DNA of 64,000 nt from Mixta gaviniae (GTDB lineage Bacteria > Pseudomonadota > Gammaproteobacteria > Enterobacterales > Enterobacteriaceae): assembly GCF_002953195.1 (NCBI RefSeq), contig NZ_CP026377.1, positions 1,612,001 through 1,676,000 on the forward strand, read 5' to 3'. Each line of letters opens with the position of its first letter. Within the stretch, counting starts at the first letter, position 1. The position numbers and the translations under genes were made by a program. Positions 40,506 to 51,417 of the stretch are shown here, piece by piece. A model generated the notes under the pieces. That model searched no databases and was not told the DNA's origin. It saw nothing but the letters and a program-made list of their open reading frames with translations.

Positions 40506-40790
40506 ATGACCAAGTCAGAACTTATCGAAAGACTTGCGGCCCAGCAAACTCATATCCCGGCGAAAGCCGTAGAGGATGCGGTAAAAGAGATGCTTGAGCA
40601 TATGGCCACAACGTTGGCTCAGGGCGAACGCATCGAAATCCGGGGGTTCGGCAGCTTCTCTTTGCATTATCGTGCGCCGCGCGTGGGTCGCAATCCGAAA
40701 ACCGGTGATAAGGTGGAACTGGAAGGTAAATACGTTCCGCACTTTAAACCGGGTAAAGAGTTGCGCGATCGGGCGAACATTTACGGTTAA
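40506..40790 (+). CDS. ihfB: integration host factor subunit beta
   Basis: A 94-residue DNA-bending protein, same length as E. coli; with IhfA it makes the heterodimer that bends DNA sharply. The HU/IHF fold signature [25 protein letters not shown] (split over residues 46-70) includes the beta arm with the intercalating proline in RNPKTG. GGAGGA lies upstream of the ATG. It follows rpsA by 86 bases and is closed by a strong terminator. Confidence 0.98.
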   Translation: MTKSELIERLAAQQTHIPAKAVEDAVKEMLEHMATTLAQGERIEIRGFGSFSLHYRAPRVGRNPKTGDKVELEGKYVPHFKPGKELRDRANIYG

Positions 40791-40807
40791 GCAAAAGACG
40801 ACGACTG

Positions 40808-40837
40808 AAAAACGACACTTTGGTGTCGTTTTTTTTT
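40808..40837 (+). terminator. ihfB terminator
   Basis: AAAAACGACAC and GTGTCGTTTTT form an 11-pair stem with a TTTG loop and nine T residues in total. Confidence 0.9.
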
Positions 40838-40967
40838 GCCTGTTATTCAGGAAATGTGTGCTGTCTCGCAGGTCTTGCCGCTTCTCCGGTAATTGAGAGG
40901 CAATCTTTGCCGCCCCGCTTCAGACTCGTAACCGCGCCGCCTGCGCAGGGCGTCGCATCCGGGCATA

Positions 40968-40992
40968 CTCATCCGGGATTCATAAGGATGAG
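40968..40992 (+). promoter_or_regulatory. hairpin covering the comEC ribosome binding site
   Basis: CTCATCC pairs with GGATGAG around an 11-base loop. The likely ribosome binding site AAGGA (40984-40988) lies partly in the right arm, three to eight bases before the ATG at 40996. The stem could lower translation initiation. Confidence 0.5.
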
Positions 40993-40995
40993 ACG

Positions 40996-43242
40996 ATGCC
41001 CTATACCTTGCCCACACTGGCTTTTATGGCCGCCATCGCCGCGCTGCCCTTACTGTTTCTGCCTCATCTGCCGGGACTGTCGATCCTGATCCCGCTGCTG
41101 GGCGGGGCGCTGGCGCTGATGGCGCTACCGGTGCGAAGCGTACGTTTTATCGGCCTCTATGGCATCTTTTTCGTCTGGGCAGCGCTGGCGGCGCAGCAGG
41201 CGTTGACTCCCGTCGCCGCGCTCAGCCAGACAAGGATAAAGGTGCAGGCGGAAATCCAACAGGTGATGCAGGAAAAGGAACGGCTGCTCGTCAGGATCCG
41301 GGAGCATGATGCCCGGCGACGCTTTCCTCCACTTTACGCCAGCATTGCCATGGGCAAGCTGCGCCAGCCCTGGTGTGCCGGTCAGCGCTGGGAGATGACG
41401 CTGCGCTTAAGGCCGGTGCATGCCCGGCTTAATGAAGGCGGGTTTGATGCGCAGCGCTTCGCCCTGGCCGGCAGCATGCCGCTGCAGGGCACGCTGCTGG
41501 CGGCCACGCCGGTTAAGGCCGACTGCGGCTGGCGGCACCGCCTGATGTCTCATGCCCAGGCACAGTATCAGCATCTTCCCTGGCGCAGCGTAATGACCGC
41601 GTTGCTCTTTGGCGACAGGCAGGCGCTTAGCGCCGGGACGCGCAGCCTTCTGCGCGATACCGGCATCGCACATTTGATGGCGATTTCCGGCATGCATATC
41701 AGCCTCGCCGCCTCGCTGGGCTGGCTGGCGGCGCGCCTGCTGCAGTTTTTTCTGCCCGCATGGCGCATAAGCTATTCGCTGCCGTTGCTGTTTAGCCTGG
41801 GAGTGGCCGCCGGATATTGCTGGCTGTCAGGAAGCAATCCGCCCGCCATCAGGGCGATGATTGCGCTCTCCGCCTGGGCGCTGACCCGACTGCAGCACAT
41901 TAACTGCAGTAGCTGGCAAATCTGGCTGATTTGCGTCGGCAGTATTCTGTTTTTCGACCCGATAACCATCCTCTCTGAGAGCTTCTGGCTCTCGATTATC
42001 GCCGTCGCCATACTGCTGTTCTGGTATCAGTGGTTTCCGTTGCCTGCGCGCTGGCGCTATCGCAAACGCTGGATGCTGCTGCAGCTGGCGCACCTGCAGG
42101 CGGGTATGATATTGCTGCTTGTGCCTCTCCAGGTGTTTATCTTTCATGGCGTCAGCCTGACGTCGTTGCCAGCGAACATGCTGGCAATCCCGGTAGTGAC
42201 ATTTATTACCGTGCCGGCACTGCTGTTCGCGTTGATGATGCCGACCACATGGCTGGCATTTCCGCTCTGGTGGCTGGCGGATCGTTCTCTGGCGCTGCTG
42301 TTTTATCTGCTCGCGCTGCTGCCACAAGGGTGGCTGCCGCTTGGCAAAGCGGCAGTGACCAGCAGCCTGATCGTATGGCTGTTGTTCATCGCTTATCGCC
42401 TGGGCTGGTGGCGACGTACACCGTTGGCGCTGCTGGTTGCCTGCTGCTTGCCTTCGCTGTGGCAGCTGAGCCGTAACGAACCGGCGTGGCGGCTGGATAT
42501 GCTGGATATCGGTCATGGTCTGGCGCTGGTGATTTCGCGCAACGGGCACGCGCTGATCTACGACACCGGAAACCGCTGGCCCGGCGGCAGCGCCGCGCGG
42601 CAAACCGTGCTGCCCTGGCTGGAGTGGCAAGGGCTGACGGTGGATGAGGTGGTGGTCAGCCATGCGCATCTGGATCATATCGGCGGCCTGGAGGATATCG
42701 CGCGCGCCTGGCCGAACGCCAGACTGCGCAGCGCGCTCACGCTGCCAGGGCATCACCCCTGTATTCGCGGCACCGAATGGCAATGGCAGGGGTTGGCGTT
42801 TACCGTGCTGTGGCCGCCCGCGATCGGCGCCAACGGCGGTAATAACGATTCCTGCGTGCTGCGTATTGATGACGGGCGGCGAAAGGTTCTGCTTACCGGC
42901 GATCTGGAGGCAGAGGCGGAGAGAAAACTTATGCGGCTCGATCGCGCCGCGCTCAAGGCGGAGATTATCCAGGTGCCGCATCACGGCAGTAAGACCTCCT
43001 CCAGTGCGCCATTTCTGCGCAACGTTGGCGGCAGCGTAGCGTTAGCCTCGGTGGCGCGTTATAACGCCTGGCGGCTGCCCTCCGCGCAGGTGATTGAGCG
43101 CTACCGGCACAGCGGCTATCAGTGGCGTGATACCGCCCGTTCAGGGCAGCTTAGCGTGGCGTTTTATCCTGACGGATGGCAAGTCAAGGGGTTAAGAGAA
43201 CAAATATTGCCCCGCTGGTATCATCAGTGGTTTGGCGTATAG
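40996..43242 (+). CDS. ycaI: ComEC/Rec2 family DNA internalization-related protein (YcaI)
   Basis: A 748-residue polytopic membrane protein (E. coli YcaI 754) of the ComEC/Rec2 family, the inner membrane channel for single-stranded DNA in competent bacteria. A soluble OB-like N-terminal part is followed by the competence domain (about residues 200-480, LMAISGMHISLAA) and a metallo-beta-lactamase-like C-terminal domain with HxHxDH as H556, H558, D560, H561 in SHAHLDHIGG. It looks intact. Whether this organism takes up DNA for transformation or nutrition is not known from this window. Confidence 0.93.
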   Translation: MPYTLPTLAFMAAIAALPLLFLPHLPGLSILIPLLGGALALMALPVRSVRFIGLYGIFFVWAALAAQQALTPVAALSQTRIKVQAEIQQVMQEKERLLVRIREHDARRRFPPLYASIAMGKLRQPWCAGQRWEMTLRLRPVHARLNEGGFDAQRFALAGSMPLQGTLLAATPVKADCGWRHRLMSHAQAQYQHLPWRSVMTALLFGDRQALSAGTRSLLRDTGIAHLMAISGMHISLAASLGWLAARLLQFFLPAWRISYSLPLLFSLGVAAGYCWLSGSNPPAIRAMIALSAWALTRLQHINCSSWQIWLICVGSILFFDPITILSESFWLSIIAVAILLFWYQWFPLPARWRYRKRWMLLQLAHLQAGMILLLVPLQVFIFHGVSLTSLPANMLAIPVVTFITVPALLFALMMPTTWLAFPLWWLADRSLALLFYLLALLPQGWLPLGKAAVTSSLIVWLLFIAYRLGWWRRTPLALLVACCLPSLWQLSRNEPAWRLDMLDIGHGLALVISRNGHALIYDTGNRWPGGSAARQTVLPWLEWQGLTVDEVVVSHAHLDHIGGLEDIARAWPNARLRSALTLPGHHPCIRGTEWQWQGLAFTVLWPPAIGANGGNNDSCVLRIDDGRRKVLLTGDLEAEAERKLMRLDRAALKAEIIQVPHHGSKTSSSAPFLRNVGGSVALASVARYNAWRLPSAQVIERYRHSGYQWRDTARSGQLSVAFYPDGWQVKGLREQILPRWYHQWFGV

Positions 43243-43292
43243 GGTGAATCCAGGTAAAATAAGCGGCTATTTCAAACAATGCTGGTTAAATA

Positions 43293-45041
43293 ATGCATCA
43301 AGATAAAGATCTCTCAACATGGCAGACCTTTCGTCGCCTTTGGCCGATGATCGCACCGCATAAAGCGGGATTGATTGTGGCAGCCGTAGCGCTGATCATC
43401 AACGCGGCAGGCGACACCCTTATGCTGTCATTGCTGAAACCTTTACTGGATGAGGGGTTTGGGAAGGCTGATAAATCGGTATTAATATGGATGCCGCTGG
43501 CCGTGATTGGCCTGATGCTGGTGCGCGGTGTGACCAGTTACGCATCAAGCTACTGTATTTCGTGGGTCTCCGGCAACGTAGTGATGAATATGCGCCGCCG
43601 GCTGTTCAACCATATGATGGGGATGCCGGTCTCCTTCTTCGATCAGCAGTCCACCGGGACGCTGCTATCGCGCATTACCTATGATTCGGAGCAGGTCGCC
43701 TCTTCTTCTTCCAGCGCGCTGGTCACCGTCGTACGTGAAGGGGCATCGATTATCGGCCTGTTCATTATGATGTTTTACTACAGCTGGCAGCTCTCCATTA
43801 TCCTGATCGTTCTGGCGCCGGTCGTTTCTATGGCCATCCGCACCGTCTCTAAACGTTTCCGCAGCATCAGTAAAAATATGCAGAATACGATGGGGCAGGT
43901 GACCACCAGCGCGGAGCAGATGCTGAAAGGGCACAAAGAGGTGCTGATTTTCGGCGGTCAGGACGTTGAAGCGCAGCGTTTCAACAAAGTCAGCAACCGT
44001 ATGCGCCATCAGGGAATGAAGCTGGTCTCCGCCTCGTCTATCTCTGATCCCATTATTCAGCTGATTGCCTCGCTGGCGCTCGCTTTCGTACTGTATGCCG
44101 CCAGCTTCCCAAGCGTAATGGACACCCTGACCGCCGGCACCATCACCGTGGTCTTCTCCTCGATGATCGCGTTAATGCGCCCGCTGAAATCCCTGACTAA
44201 CGTCAACGCGCAGTTCCAGCGCGGCATGGCCGCCTGCCAGACACTGTTCTCGATTCTCGACAGCGAGCAGGAAGTGGATAACGGCACGCGTACTATTGAA
44301 CGCGCCAAAGGCGATATTGAGTTTCGCAACGTGACCTTTACCTATCCGGGACGCGATATTCCGGCGCTGCGCGATATCAATCTTTCCATTCCGGCCGGTA
44401 AAACCGTGGCGCTGGTCGGGCGCTCAGGCTCCGGCAAATCGACCATCGCCAGCCTGCTGACGCGTTTTTACGATATTCAGCAAGGCGAAATTTTGATCGA
44501 TGGTCACGACCTGCGTGAATATACCCTGCGTTCATTGCGCAATCAGGTTGCGCTGGTTTCGCAGAACGTGCATCTGTTTAACGACACTATCGCTAACAAC
44601 ATCGCCTATGCACGCAACGACGTCTATGACCGCGCGCAGATTGAAAAAGCCGCTGAAATGGCCCATGCGATGGATTTCATTCGCAAGATGGAAAACGGCC
44701 TGGATACGGTGATCGGCGAAAACGGCGTGCTGCTGTCAGGTGGCCAGCGTCAGCGTATCGCTATCGCCCGCGCGCTGCTGCGCGATAGCCCGATTTTGAT
44801 TCTTGATGAGGCGACCTCGGCGCTGGATACCGAATCGGAGCGCGCGATTCAGTCAGCGCTGGATGAACTGCAGAAAAACCGTACCTCGCTGGTGATTGCG
44901 CATCGCCTGTCAACCATCGAAAAAGCGGATGAAATCGTGGTAGTGGAAGATGGTCGCATTATCGAGCGCGGCACGCACGATGAACTGATCGGCCAGCGGG
45001 GCGCTTACGCTCAGCTGCATAAAATGCAGTTTGGGCAATGA
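43293..45041 (+). CDS. msbA: lipid A export ATP-binding/permease MsbA
   Basis: A 582-residue ABC half-transporter, same length as E. coli, flipping lipid A-core across the inner membrane as a homodimer. Six membrane segments lie in residues 1-325. The nucleotide-binding domain has Walker [10 protein letters not shown] near residue 376, signature [16 protein letters not shown] and Walker [13 protein letters not shown]. The region before the ATG is AT-rich with a poor ribosome binding site. The stop overlaps lpxK as ATGA (45038-45041). Confidence 0.98.
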   Translation: MHQDKDLSTWQTFRRLWPMIAPHKAGLIVAAVALIINAAGDTLMLSLLKPLLDEGFGKADKSVLIWMPLAVIGLMLVRGVTSYASSYCISWVSGNVVMNMRRRLFNHMMGMPVSFFDQQSTGTLLSRITYDSEQVASSSSSALVTVVREGASIIGLFIMMFYYSWQLSIILIVLAPVVSMAIRTVSKRFRSISKNMQNTMGQVTTSAEQMLKGHKEVLIFGGQDVEAQRFNKVSNRMRHQGMKLVSASSISDPIIQLIASLALAFVLYAASFPSVMDTLTAGTITVVFSSMIALMRPLKSLTNVNAQFQRGMAACQTLFSILDSEQEVDNGTRTIERAKGDIEFRNVTFTYPGRDIPALRDINLSIPAGKTVALVGRSGSGKSTIASLLTRFYDIQQGEILIDGHDLREYTLRSLRNQVALVSQNVHLFNDTIANNIAYARNDVYDRAQIEKAAEMAHAMDFIRKMENGLDTVIGENGVLLSGGQRQRIAIARALLRDSPILILDEATSALDTESERAIQSALDELQKNRTSLVIAHRLSTIEKADEIVVVEDGRIIERGTHDELIGQRGAYAQLHKMQFGQ

Positions 45042-46015
45042 TTGAGCGCATCTGGAGCGGACGTTCGCCGCTCTATCTGCTACTGCTGCCGCTCAGCCTG
45101 CTGTATGGGGCGATCACCGCCCTGATCCGGCTCAGCTACCGTCTCGGCCTGCGTAAGGCCTGGCGGTCGCCGGTGCCGGTGGTAGTGGTGGGAAACCTGA
45201 CGGCGGGCGGCAACGGCAAAACGCCGGTGGTTATCTGGCTGGTGGAACAGCTGCAGCGGCAGGGGCTGCGCGTTGGCGTCGTTTCGCGCGGCTACGGCGG
45301 CAAAGCGGATCGTTATCCTTTACTGCTTACGCCGGAGACCACAACCGGGCAGGCGGGCGACGAGCCGGTACTGATCGCGCAGCGTACCGGTGCGCCGGTG
45401 GCGGTATCGCCGGTGCGCAGCGAAGCGGTGAAAGCGCTGCTTGCCGCTCACCGGCTCGATCTGATTATCACCGACGATGGCCTGCAGCATTACGCGCTGG
45501 CGCGCGATATCGAAATCGTGGTGGTGGATGGCGAACGACGCTTCGGCAACGGCTGGTGGCTGCCGGCAGGGCCAATGCGGGAACGTGCCGGACGCCTGCG
45601 TCAGGTTGACGCGGTGATTGTGAACGGCGGGGAAGCCGGGAAAGGGGAGATCGCCATGCGCCTGCAGCCGGGCGCGGCGATAAACCTGAAAACCGGCGTC
45701 AGCGCGCCGCTCTCCTCGCTCGCATCCGTTGTGGCGATGGCGGGCATCGGGCATCCGCCGCGCTTTTTCGCCACGCTGCGTCAACATGCTGTGCCGGTGG
45801 CGCGTGCCGTGCCTTTCGCCGATCATCAGGCCTATCGCGAAGCCGATCTGCTGGCGCTGACGCCGGAGCATGAAGCGTTACTGATGACGGAAAAGGATGC
45901 GGTGAAGTGCCGCGCCTTCGCGCATGACAACTGGTGGTATTTGCCGGTGGATGCGCATCTCTCCGCCGCCGCCGAACCGCTACTGCAAAAAATCGCCGCG
46001 CTTGGCCGCAACTGA
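45038..46015 (+). CDS. lpxK: tetraacyldisaccharide 4'-kinase
   Basis: A 325-residue membrane-associated kinase that adds the 4'-phosphate to make lipid IVA. One N-terminal hydrophobic segment is followed by the P-loop [11 protein letters not shown] ending near residue 62, then VVSRGYGGK and the catalytic region [14 protein letters not shown]. Length is near E. coli (328). It is translationally coupled to msbA through a four-base overlap, linking lipid A synthesis and export. Confidence 0.97.
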   Translation: MIERIWSGRSPLYLLLLPLSLLYGAITALIRLSYRLGLRKAWRSPVPVVVVGNLTAGGNGKTPVVIWLVEQLQRQGLRVGVVSRGYGGKADRYPLLLTPETTTGQAGDEPVLIAQRTGAPVAVSPVRSEAVKALLAAHRLDLIITDDGLQHYALARDIEIVVVDGERRFGNGWWLPAGPMRERAGRLRQVDAVIVNGGEAGKGEIAMRLQPGAAINLKTGVSAPLSSLASVVAMAGIGHPPRFFATLRQHAVPVARAVPFADHQAYREADLLALTPEHEALLMTEKDAVKCRAFAHDNWWYLPVDAHLSAAAEPLLQKIAALGRN

Positions 46016-46073
46016 GGTAAAAATTCGGCGATTAATGATTACACTGGTGCTATCCGACTGAAAGGAGCCGCCG

Positions 46074-47285
46074 ATGGCACCCGTTTCTCTTTCCCGTCAG
46101 ACCGCCCGCAATCTGCATCTTGCGGCGCAGGGTCTGCTGAATCCTCCTGAGCGTAAAGCGCGTTACGATGATCTGCTCGACGCCATCCGGCGGATGTCGT
46201 TGCTGCAGATCGATACCATTCATGTTGTGGCGCGCAGCCCTTATCTGGTGCTGTTCAGCCGGCTGGGAGCCTATCCCGAAAGCTGGCTGGAACAGGCGCT
46301 GGCTTCCGGCAGCCTGTTTGAATACTGGGCGCACGAGGCCTGCTTTATCCCCGCTGAAGATTATTCGCTGCTGCGCCACCGCATGCTGCAGCCGGAGAAA
46401 ATGGGCTGGAAGTACAATGCGGCGTGGATGGCGCAGCATGCCGATGAGATCGCCGATCTACTGCGGCATATCGCGACTAACGGGCCGGTACGCTCCGCCG
46501 ATTTCGCGACCGCGCCCGGCCATCAACCCGGCTGGTGGTCATGGAAGCCGCATAAACGCCATCTTGAAAACCTGTTTACCGCCGGCGAGCTGATGGTCAG
46601 CGGCCGGCATAATTTTCAGCGTATCTACGATTTGCGCCAGCGGGTCATGCCGGCGTGGGATGATGCGCGACATATGCTCAGCGAAGAGGCAGCGCGCGAG
46701 CGGATGCTGCGTAACAGCGCCGCCAGCCTGGGGCTGTTTCGGGCGGAGTGGCTGCCCGATTACTACCGTCTGAAACGCGTCGCGCTAAAAGAGACGGTAG
46801 CGCGCTGGCAGGAAGAGGGCTTTATCGTGCCGGTCACGGTAGAAAAAATGGGCGCCATGTGGCTGCACCGCGACAGCGCCGCCCGGCTGGAAGCGCCGCT
46901 GAACGCCAGCCATACGACCGTGCTGTCGCCGTTCGATCCGGTGGTCTGGGATCGGCGTCGGGCCCAGGCGCTCTTCGATTTCAACTACCGTCTGGAGTGC
47001 TATACGCCCGCGCCGAAACGCCAGTATGGCTATTTCACGCTGCCGCTCCTGCATCGCGGCGCGCTCAAGGCGAGGCTGGATGCGAAAATGCTGCGCCGCG
47101 AGCGCTGCCTGCACATCAAAAACCTGTGGCTGGAGGAGAATGTCAGGATCGGCGCGGGATTCGTCAGGGATTTACAGCGCGCGCTGGATCGCTTTGCCCG
47201 CTGGCAGGGGGCGGAGCAGGTGGTGCTGGAGCAGGCGCCGGAGGCGCTGCGTCAGGCGCTGGGGGCGAGCCGGATGCTGACGTAA
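46074..47285 (+). CDS. ycaQ: interstrand crosslink DNA glycosylase YcaQ
   Basis: A 403-residue winged-helix protein of the HTH_42/AlkZ-like family (E. coli YcaQ 410), which unhooks DNA interstrand crosslinks and removes N7-alkyl bases. The catalytic QxD motif is present as Gln45-Ile-Asp47 in LLQIDTIHVV. Further family blocks are YWAHEACFIP and VLSPFDPVVWDRRRAQALFDF. GAAAGGAG precedes the ATG. It starts 58 bases after lpxK, and ycaR follows 75 bases later. Confidence 0.95.
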   Translation: MAPVSLSRQTARNLHLAAQGLLNPPERKARYDDLLDAIRRMSLLQIDTIHVVARSPYLVLFSRLGAYPESWLEQALASGSLFEYWAHEACFIPAEDYSLLRHRMLQPEKMGWKYNAAWMAQHADEIADLLRHIATNGPVRSADFATAPGHQPGWWSWKPHKRHLENLFTAGELMVSGRHNFQRIYDLRQRVMPAWDDARHMLSEEAARERMLRNSAASLGLFRAEWLPDYYRLKRVALKETVARWQEEGFIVPVTVEKMGAMWLHRDSAARLEAPLNASHTTVLSPFDPVVWDRRRAQALFDFNYRLECYTPAPKRQYGYFTLPLLHRGALKARLDAKMLRRERCLHIKNLWLEENVRIGAGFVRDLQRALDRFARWQGAEQVVLEQAPEALRQALGASRMLT

Positions 47286-47360
47286 GCGTGAGATTATCGC
47301 CGCATTCCGCGGCTGTGTTATGCTTGCCCTACTGAGGCTTCGGGCCATTACGGAGGAAAC

Positions 47361-47543
47361 ATGGATCACCGTTTACTTGAAATCGTCGCTTGTCCGGTCT
47401 GTAACGGCAAGCTCTACTACAACAAAGAGCAGCAGGAGCTGATTTGTAAACCAGACGGCCTGGCTTATCCGGTACGTGAGGGTATTCCGGTGCTGCTGGA
47501 AAATGAAGCCCGCACCCTGTCCGCGGACGAGATACATCCATGA
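47361..47543 (+). CDS. ycaR: YcaR, Trm112-like small protein
   Basis: A 60-residue protein of the Trm112/UPF0434 family, same length as E. coli Yca[19 protein letters not shown] carries the single CxxC; the second zinc-ligand pair of eukaryotic Trm112 is not complete here, as in E. coli. Its function in bacteria is not established. GGAGGA precedes the ATG. Its stop overlaps the kdsB start as ATGA (47540-47543), implying coupled translation. Confidence 0.96.
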   Translation: MDHRLLEIVACPVCNGKLYYNKEQQELICKPDGLAYPVREGIPVLLENEARTLSADEIHP

Positions 47544-48289
47544 GTTTTGTCGCCATCATTCCGGCCCGCTTCGCCTCGACGCGTCTGCCGGGCAAGCCGC
47601 TGGTGGATATTCATGGCAAACCGATGGTCGTGCATGTGATGGAGCGGGCGATCCAGTCGGGCGCCGATCGCGTGATCGTCGCGACCGATCATCCCGACGT
47701 GGCGGCGGCGGTAACGGCGGCCGGCGGCGAAGTCTGTCTGACGCGCCCCGATCATCAGTCCGGCACCGAGCGGCTGGCGGAAGTGATCGAGCAGTGCCGG
47801 TTCGCGGATGACGCCATTATCGTTAACGTGCAGGGTGATGAGCCGCTGATCCCGCCGGAAATTATCCGTCAGGTCGCCGATAATCTGGCGGGCGCGGCAG
47901 CCGGCATGGCGACGCTGGCGGTGCCGATCGACAGCGCGGAAGAGGCGTTTAACCCCAACGCGGTGAAGGTGGTGCGTGATGCGCAGGGCTATGCGCTCTA
48001 CTTTTCCCGCGCCACCATTCCCTGGGATCGCGAACGCTTCGCCCACTCGCGCGACGCCATCGGTGACAGTCTGCTGCGTCATATCGGCATCTACGCTTAC
48101 CGCGCAGGCTTTATCCGCCGCTATGTCAGCTGGGAGCCAAGCCAGCTGGAGCAGATCGAACTGCTGGAGCAGCTGCGTGTCCTCTGGTACGGCGAAAAAA
48201 TCCACGTCGACGTGGCGCGCACGCTGCCTGCGGCGGGCGTCGACACCGCGGAAGATCTGGCGCGCGTACGCGCGGTGCTGGCCGGCTAA
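47540..48289 (+). CDS. kdsB: 3-deoxy-manno-octulosonate cytidylyltransferase
   Basis: A 249-residue enzyme (E. coli 248) that makes CMP-Kdo for the LPS inner core. The nucleotide-binding start [22 protein letters not shown] is diagnostic; [15 protein letters not shown] carries the metal-binding aspartate, and [11 protein letters not shown] follows. It works with MsbA and LpxK just upstream in supplying LPS. A symmetrical terminator follows. Confidence 0.98.
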   Translation: MSFVAIIPARFASTRLPGKPLVDIHGKPMVVHVMERAIQSGADRVIVATDHPDVAAAVTAAGGEVCLTRPDHQSGTERLAEVIEQCRFADDAIIVNVQGDEPLIPPEIIRQVADNLAGAAAGMATLAVPIDSAEEAFNPNAVKVVRDAQGYALYFSRATIPWDRERFAHSRDAIGDSLLRHIGIYAYRAGFIRRYVSWEPSQLEQIELLEQLRVLWYGEKIHVDVARTLPAAGVDTAEDLARVRAVLAG

Positions 48290-48338
48290 GTCAGCAGTCC
48301 GTCTGACTACGGCGGCGTGGTTCAGACGCCGTTAATAC

Positions 48339-48373
48339 AGAGGGAGAGGCGACGGCCTCTCCCTCTTGTTTTT
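48339..48373. terminator. terminator between kdsB and elyC
   Basis: AGAGGGAGAGGC and GCCTCTCCCTCT form a 12-pair stem with a four-base loop, followed by TGTTTTT rightward. It is placed to end kdsB and, less clearly, the convergent elyC. Confidence 0.8.
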
Positions 48374-48389
48374 CAGGGCTTCAACGCTG

Positions 48390-49190
48390 CTACGGCGCCG
48401 GTTTCCCGTCGGCCCCGCTACCTGCCGCCTGTTTACCGTTTATCCTTTGCCAGAGACTGCCCAACCCTTCATAGACGGCGCGTTCGCTATGGCTAAGCCA
48501 CAGCGGCGAAGGCAGCGCCTTTTCCCACCCGTTGAGCGGCGAAGCGATCGCCATCTGATTTGCCGGCGCCGCCAGAGGCGACAACCCCTGATGATGGAAA
48601 AAAGCCATCGCGCGTGGCATATGGTTGGCGGAGGTGACCAGCAGGAACGGACGCTCTCCGACCCGCTGTTTTACCGCCCGCGCCTCATCGTCGGTGTCGC
48701 GCGGCTGATCAAGCAGAATGATATCCGCCTGCGGCACGCCGAGCGATGCGGCGACCGTCGCCGCCACCTGCGCATTGCTCACCGGATTGCGCTGCGCCGC
48801 GCCGCCGGTAAAAATCATTTTCGCTCCCGGATGCATGCGCCACTGACGTACCCCTTCGGTGACGCGCGGCAGGCTGTTGCCGATCAGGTTCGAGCTGGGC
48901 GCCCAGGCGGGATTCCAGGTATAGCCGCCGCCCAGCACCACAATATAGTCAATATTGTCTGCCTGATTGCGGGTAGGATAGCGATTCTCCAGTGGACGCA
49001 GCAGGCCGTCGGCAATCGGCTGCAGGCTCAGCGCCAATAACAGGGCCCATCCCACAGAAATGATAATTTTTCCGCTTTTTTGCCAGCGGCTGAACCAAAG
49101 CAGCAAAAGCCCGACGGCCATCGTCAAAAGCAGGAGCGGCAAAGGCAGCAGCAGCCCGCCAGCGATTTTTTTTAGGGTAAAAAACAGCAT
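48390..49190 (-). CDS. elyC: envelope biogenesis factor ElyC
   Basis: A 266-residue inner membrane protein (E. coli ElyC/YcbC 259). Two hydrophobic segments near residues 8-32 and 40-58 are followed by a DUF218 domain with VDYIVVLGGGYTWNP-like IDYIVVLGGGYTW, MIFTGG and LLVTSANHMPRAMAFF. In E. coli loss of ElyC impairs peptidoglycan synthesis at low temperature. GGAAT lies before the ATG. It is convergent with kdsB and divergent from cmoM. ycbJ, next to it in E. coli, is absent. The C-terminal tail (AAGSGADGKPAP) is variable. Confidence 0.93.
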   Translation of the reverse strand: MLFFTLKKIAGGLLLPLPLLLLTMAVGLLLLWFSRWQKSGKIIISVGWALLLALSLQPIADGLLRPLENRYPTRNQADNIDYIVVLGGGYTWNPAWAPSSNLIGNSLPRVTEGVRQWRMHPGAKMIFTGGAAQRNPVSNAQVAATVAASLGVPQADIILLDQPRDTDDEARAVKQRVGERPFLLVTSANHMPRAMAFFHHQGLSPLAAPANQMAIASPLNGWEKALPSPLWLSHSERAVYEGLGSLWQRINGKQAAGSGADGKPAP

Positions 49191-49312
49191 TACGGATTCC
49201 TTTTGTCCGAAAAAACATCATCCGAGAGCCAGAGTCTGCATCAAAGGTTCATTCTGCGCCGGGGTATGACAAAATAGGCGCCACTTAACGGCCATTCACC
49301 GGAGCTGCCGCA

Positions 49313-50098
49313 ATGCAGGATCGTAACTTTGACGATATTGCAGATAAATTCGCGCAAAACATTTACGGTACCACTAAAGGGCGTATTCGTCAGGCTATCC
49401 TGTGGCAGGAGCTGGACGCGCTATTAACGACGCTGCCGGCGCGTCCGCTGCATATTCTCGACGTCGGCGGCGGGCAGGGGCAAATTGCCTGCGGCCTCGC
49501 GGCGCGCGGGCATCAGGTGCTGCTGTGCGACATCTCCGGTGAAATGCTGCAGCGCGCCCGCGCCAATGCGGAGCAGCAGAACGTGATTGCCCACATGCAA
49601 TTCAAACAAATTAGCGCGCAGCAGGTGGCGCAACATTTGGATAAGCCGGTCGATCTGGTATTGTTTCACGCTGTGCTGGAATGGGTCGCCGAGCCTGAAG
49701 CGATCCTCGCCGCGCTCTACGACGCGCTGGCGCCGGGCGGGGTGCTGTCGCTGATGTTTTATAACCTGCACGGCCTGATCCTGCAGAACCTGGCGCACGG
49801 CAATTTCGGCTGGCTGGAAGCGGGCATGGTCAAGCGGAAAAAGAAAACGCTGTCGCCCGATTATCCGCGCGATCCCCAGCAGGTTTATCAGTGGCTGCAG
49901 GCGTGCGGCTTTATCATTGAGCGCCGCGCCGGCATTCGGGTATTTCATGATTATATGCACGACAAACAGTTAAGAATTGATGAATTTGATCGGGTGCTGG
50001 CGATGGAGACGCGCTATTGCCGACAGGAGCCCTTTATCAGCCTCGGGCGTTATATCCATGTCACCGCGCGGAAACCCGCCCAGAAGGACCAACTATGA
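49313..50098 (+). CDS. cmoM: tRNA 5-carboxymethoxyuridine methyltransferase CmoM
   Basis: A 261-residue class I SAM methyltransferase, same family and size as E. coli CmoM (formerly SmtA), which methylates cmo5U34 in some tRNAs. Motif [20 protein letters not shown] lies near residue 46, with [17 protein letters not shown] later. GGAG lies nine bases before the ATG. Its stop overlaps the mukF start as ATGA (50095-50098), so it leads the cmoM-mukFEB operon. Confidence 0.97.
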   Translation: MQDRNFDDIADKFAQNIYGTTKGRIRQAILWQELDALLTTLPARPLHILDVGGGQGQIACGLAARGHQVLLCDISGEMLQRARANAEQQNVIAHMQFKQISAQQVAQHLDKPVDLVLFHAVLEWVAEPEAILAALYDALAPGGVLSLMFYNLHGLILQNLAHGNFGWLEAGMVKRKKKTLSPDYPRDPQQVYQWLQACGFIIERRAGIRVFHDYMHDKQLRIDEFDRVLAMETRYCRQEPFISLGRYIHVTARKPAQKDQL

Positions 50099-51417
50099 GT
50101 GATTTTTCCCAGACTGTCCCGGAGCTGGTCTCCTGGGCACGGAAGAATGATTTTTCCGTTTCGTTACCTACCGAACGTCTGGCCTTCCTGCTGGCTGTCG
50201 CCACGCTCAACAGCGAGCGCATGGACGGCGAAATGAGCGAAGGCGAACTGATTGACGCCTTTCGCCACGTCAGCAAAGCCTTTGAACAGACGCATGAAAC
50301 CGTTATGGTGCGCGCCAACAATGCGATCAACGATATGGTGCGCCAGCGTCTGCTTAACCGCTTTACCAGCGAACTGGCCGACGGCAACGCTATCTATCGT
50401 CTGACGCCGCTGGCCATCGGCATTACCGATTACTATATCCGCCAGCGCGAATTCTCTACGCTGCGCCTGTCGATGCAGCTTTCGGTGGTGGCGCAGGAGC
50501 TGAAGCGCGCGGCGGACGCGGCGGAAGAGGATGGCGACGAGTTCCACTGGCATCGCAATGTCTTCGCGCCGCTGAAATATTCCGTGGCGGAAATTTTCGA
50601 CAGCATCGATTTAACCCAGCGCCTGATGGATGAACAGCAACAGGCGGTAAAAAGCGATATCGCCGAGCTGCTGAATCAGGACTGGCGCGCGGCGATCTCC
50701 AGCTGCGAGCTGTTGCTCTCCGAAACGTCCGGCACGCTGCGCGAGCTGCAGGATACGCTGGAGGCCGCCGGCGACAAGCTGCAGGCCAACTTGCTGCGTA
50801 TTCAGGACGCGACGCTCGGCAGCCCCGATCTCGGCTTTGTCGATAAGCTGGTGTTCGATCTGCAAAACAAGCTGGATCGCATTATCAGCTGGGGCCAGCA
50901 GGCGATCGATCTCTGGATCGGCTATGACCGTCACGTCCATAAATTTATTCGTACCGCCATCGATATGGATAAAAACCGCGTCTTTGCGCAGCGGCTGCGC
51001 CAGTCGGTGCAGAACTACTTCGATCAGCCCTGGGCGCTGACCTACGCCAATGCGGATCGCCTCTTTGACATGCGTGACGAAGAGATGGCGCTGCGCGACG
51101 AAGAGGTCACCGGCGAGCTGCCGTCGGAGCTGGAATATGAAGAGTTCAATGAAATCCGCGAGCAGCTTGCAGCCATGATTGAAGAAGCGCTGCAGATTTA
51201 CAAAACCGAAAATAAACCGCTTAACCTCGGCGAGGTGATGCGGGACTATCTGGCGCAGTATCCACGCGCCCGTCATTTCGACGTGGCGCGCATCGTCGTC
51301 GACCAGGCGGTGCGTTTAGGCGTGGCGGAAGCTGATTTTTCCGGGTTGCCGGCGCAATGGCAGCCCATTAATGATTACGGAGCCAAGGTGCAGGCGCATG
51401 TCATCGACAAATATTGA
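50095..51417 (+). CDS. mukF: chromosome partition kleisin MukF
   Basis: A 440-residue kleisin of the MukBEF condensin, same length as E. coli. The N-terminal winged helix and dimerisation part ([18 protein letters not shown]) is followed by a helical middle and a C-terminal winged helix that binds the MukB head ([19 protein letters not shown]). The start at 50095 matches E. coli; the extended frame from 50017 lies inside cmoM and is rejected. It overlaps cmoM by four bases and mukE by 20. Confidence 0.98.
   Translation: MSDFSQTVPELVSWARKNDFSVSLPTERLAFLLAVATLNSERMDGEMSEGELIDAFRHVSKAFEQTHETVMVRANNAINDMVRQRLLNRFTSELADGNAIYRLTPLAIGITDYYIRQREFSTLRLSMQLSVVAQELKRAADAAEEDGDEFHWHRNVFAPLKYSVAEIFDSIDLTQRLMDEQQQAVKSDIAELLNQDWRAAISSCELLLSETSGTLRELQDTLEAAGDKLQANLLRIQDATLGSPDLGFVDKLVFDLQNKLDRIISWGQQAIDLWIGYDRHVHKFIRTAIDMDKNRVFAQRLRQSVQNYFDQPWALTYANADRLFDMRDEEMALRDEEVTGELPSELEYEEFNEIREQLAAMIEEALQIYKTENKPLNLGEVMRDYLAQYPRARHFDVARIVVDQAVRLGVAEADFSGLPAQWQPINDYGAKVQAHVIDKY

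Noticed and set aside
40996..43242. A complete natural competence locus around comEC
   Set aside because: Only comEC is here; its neighbours are ihfB and msbA as in E. coli, with no pilus or other com genes in the window.
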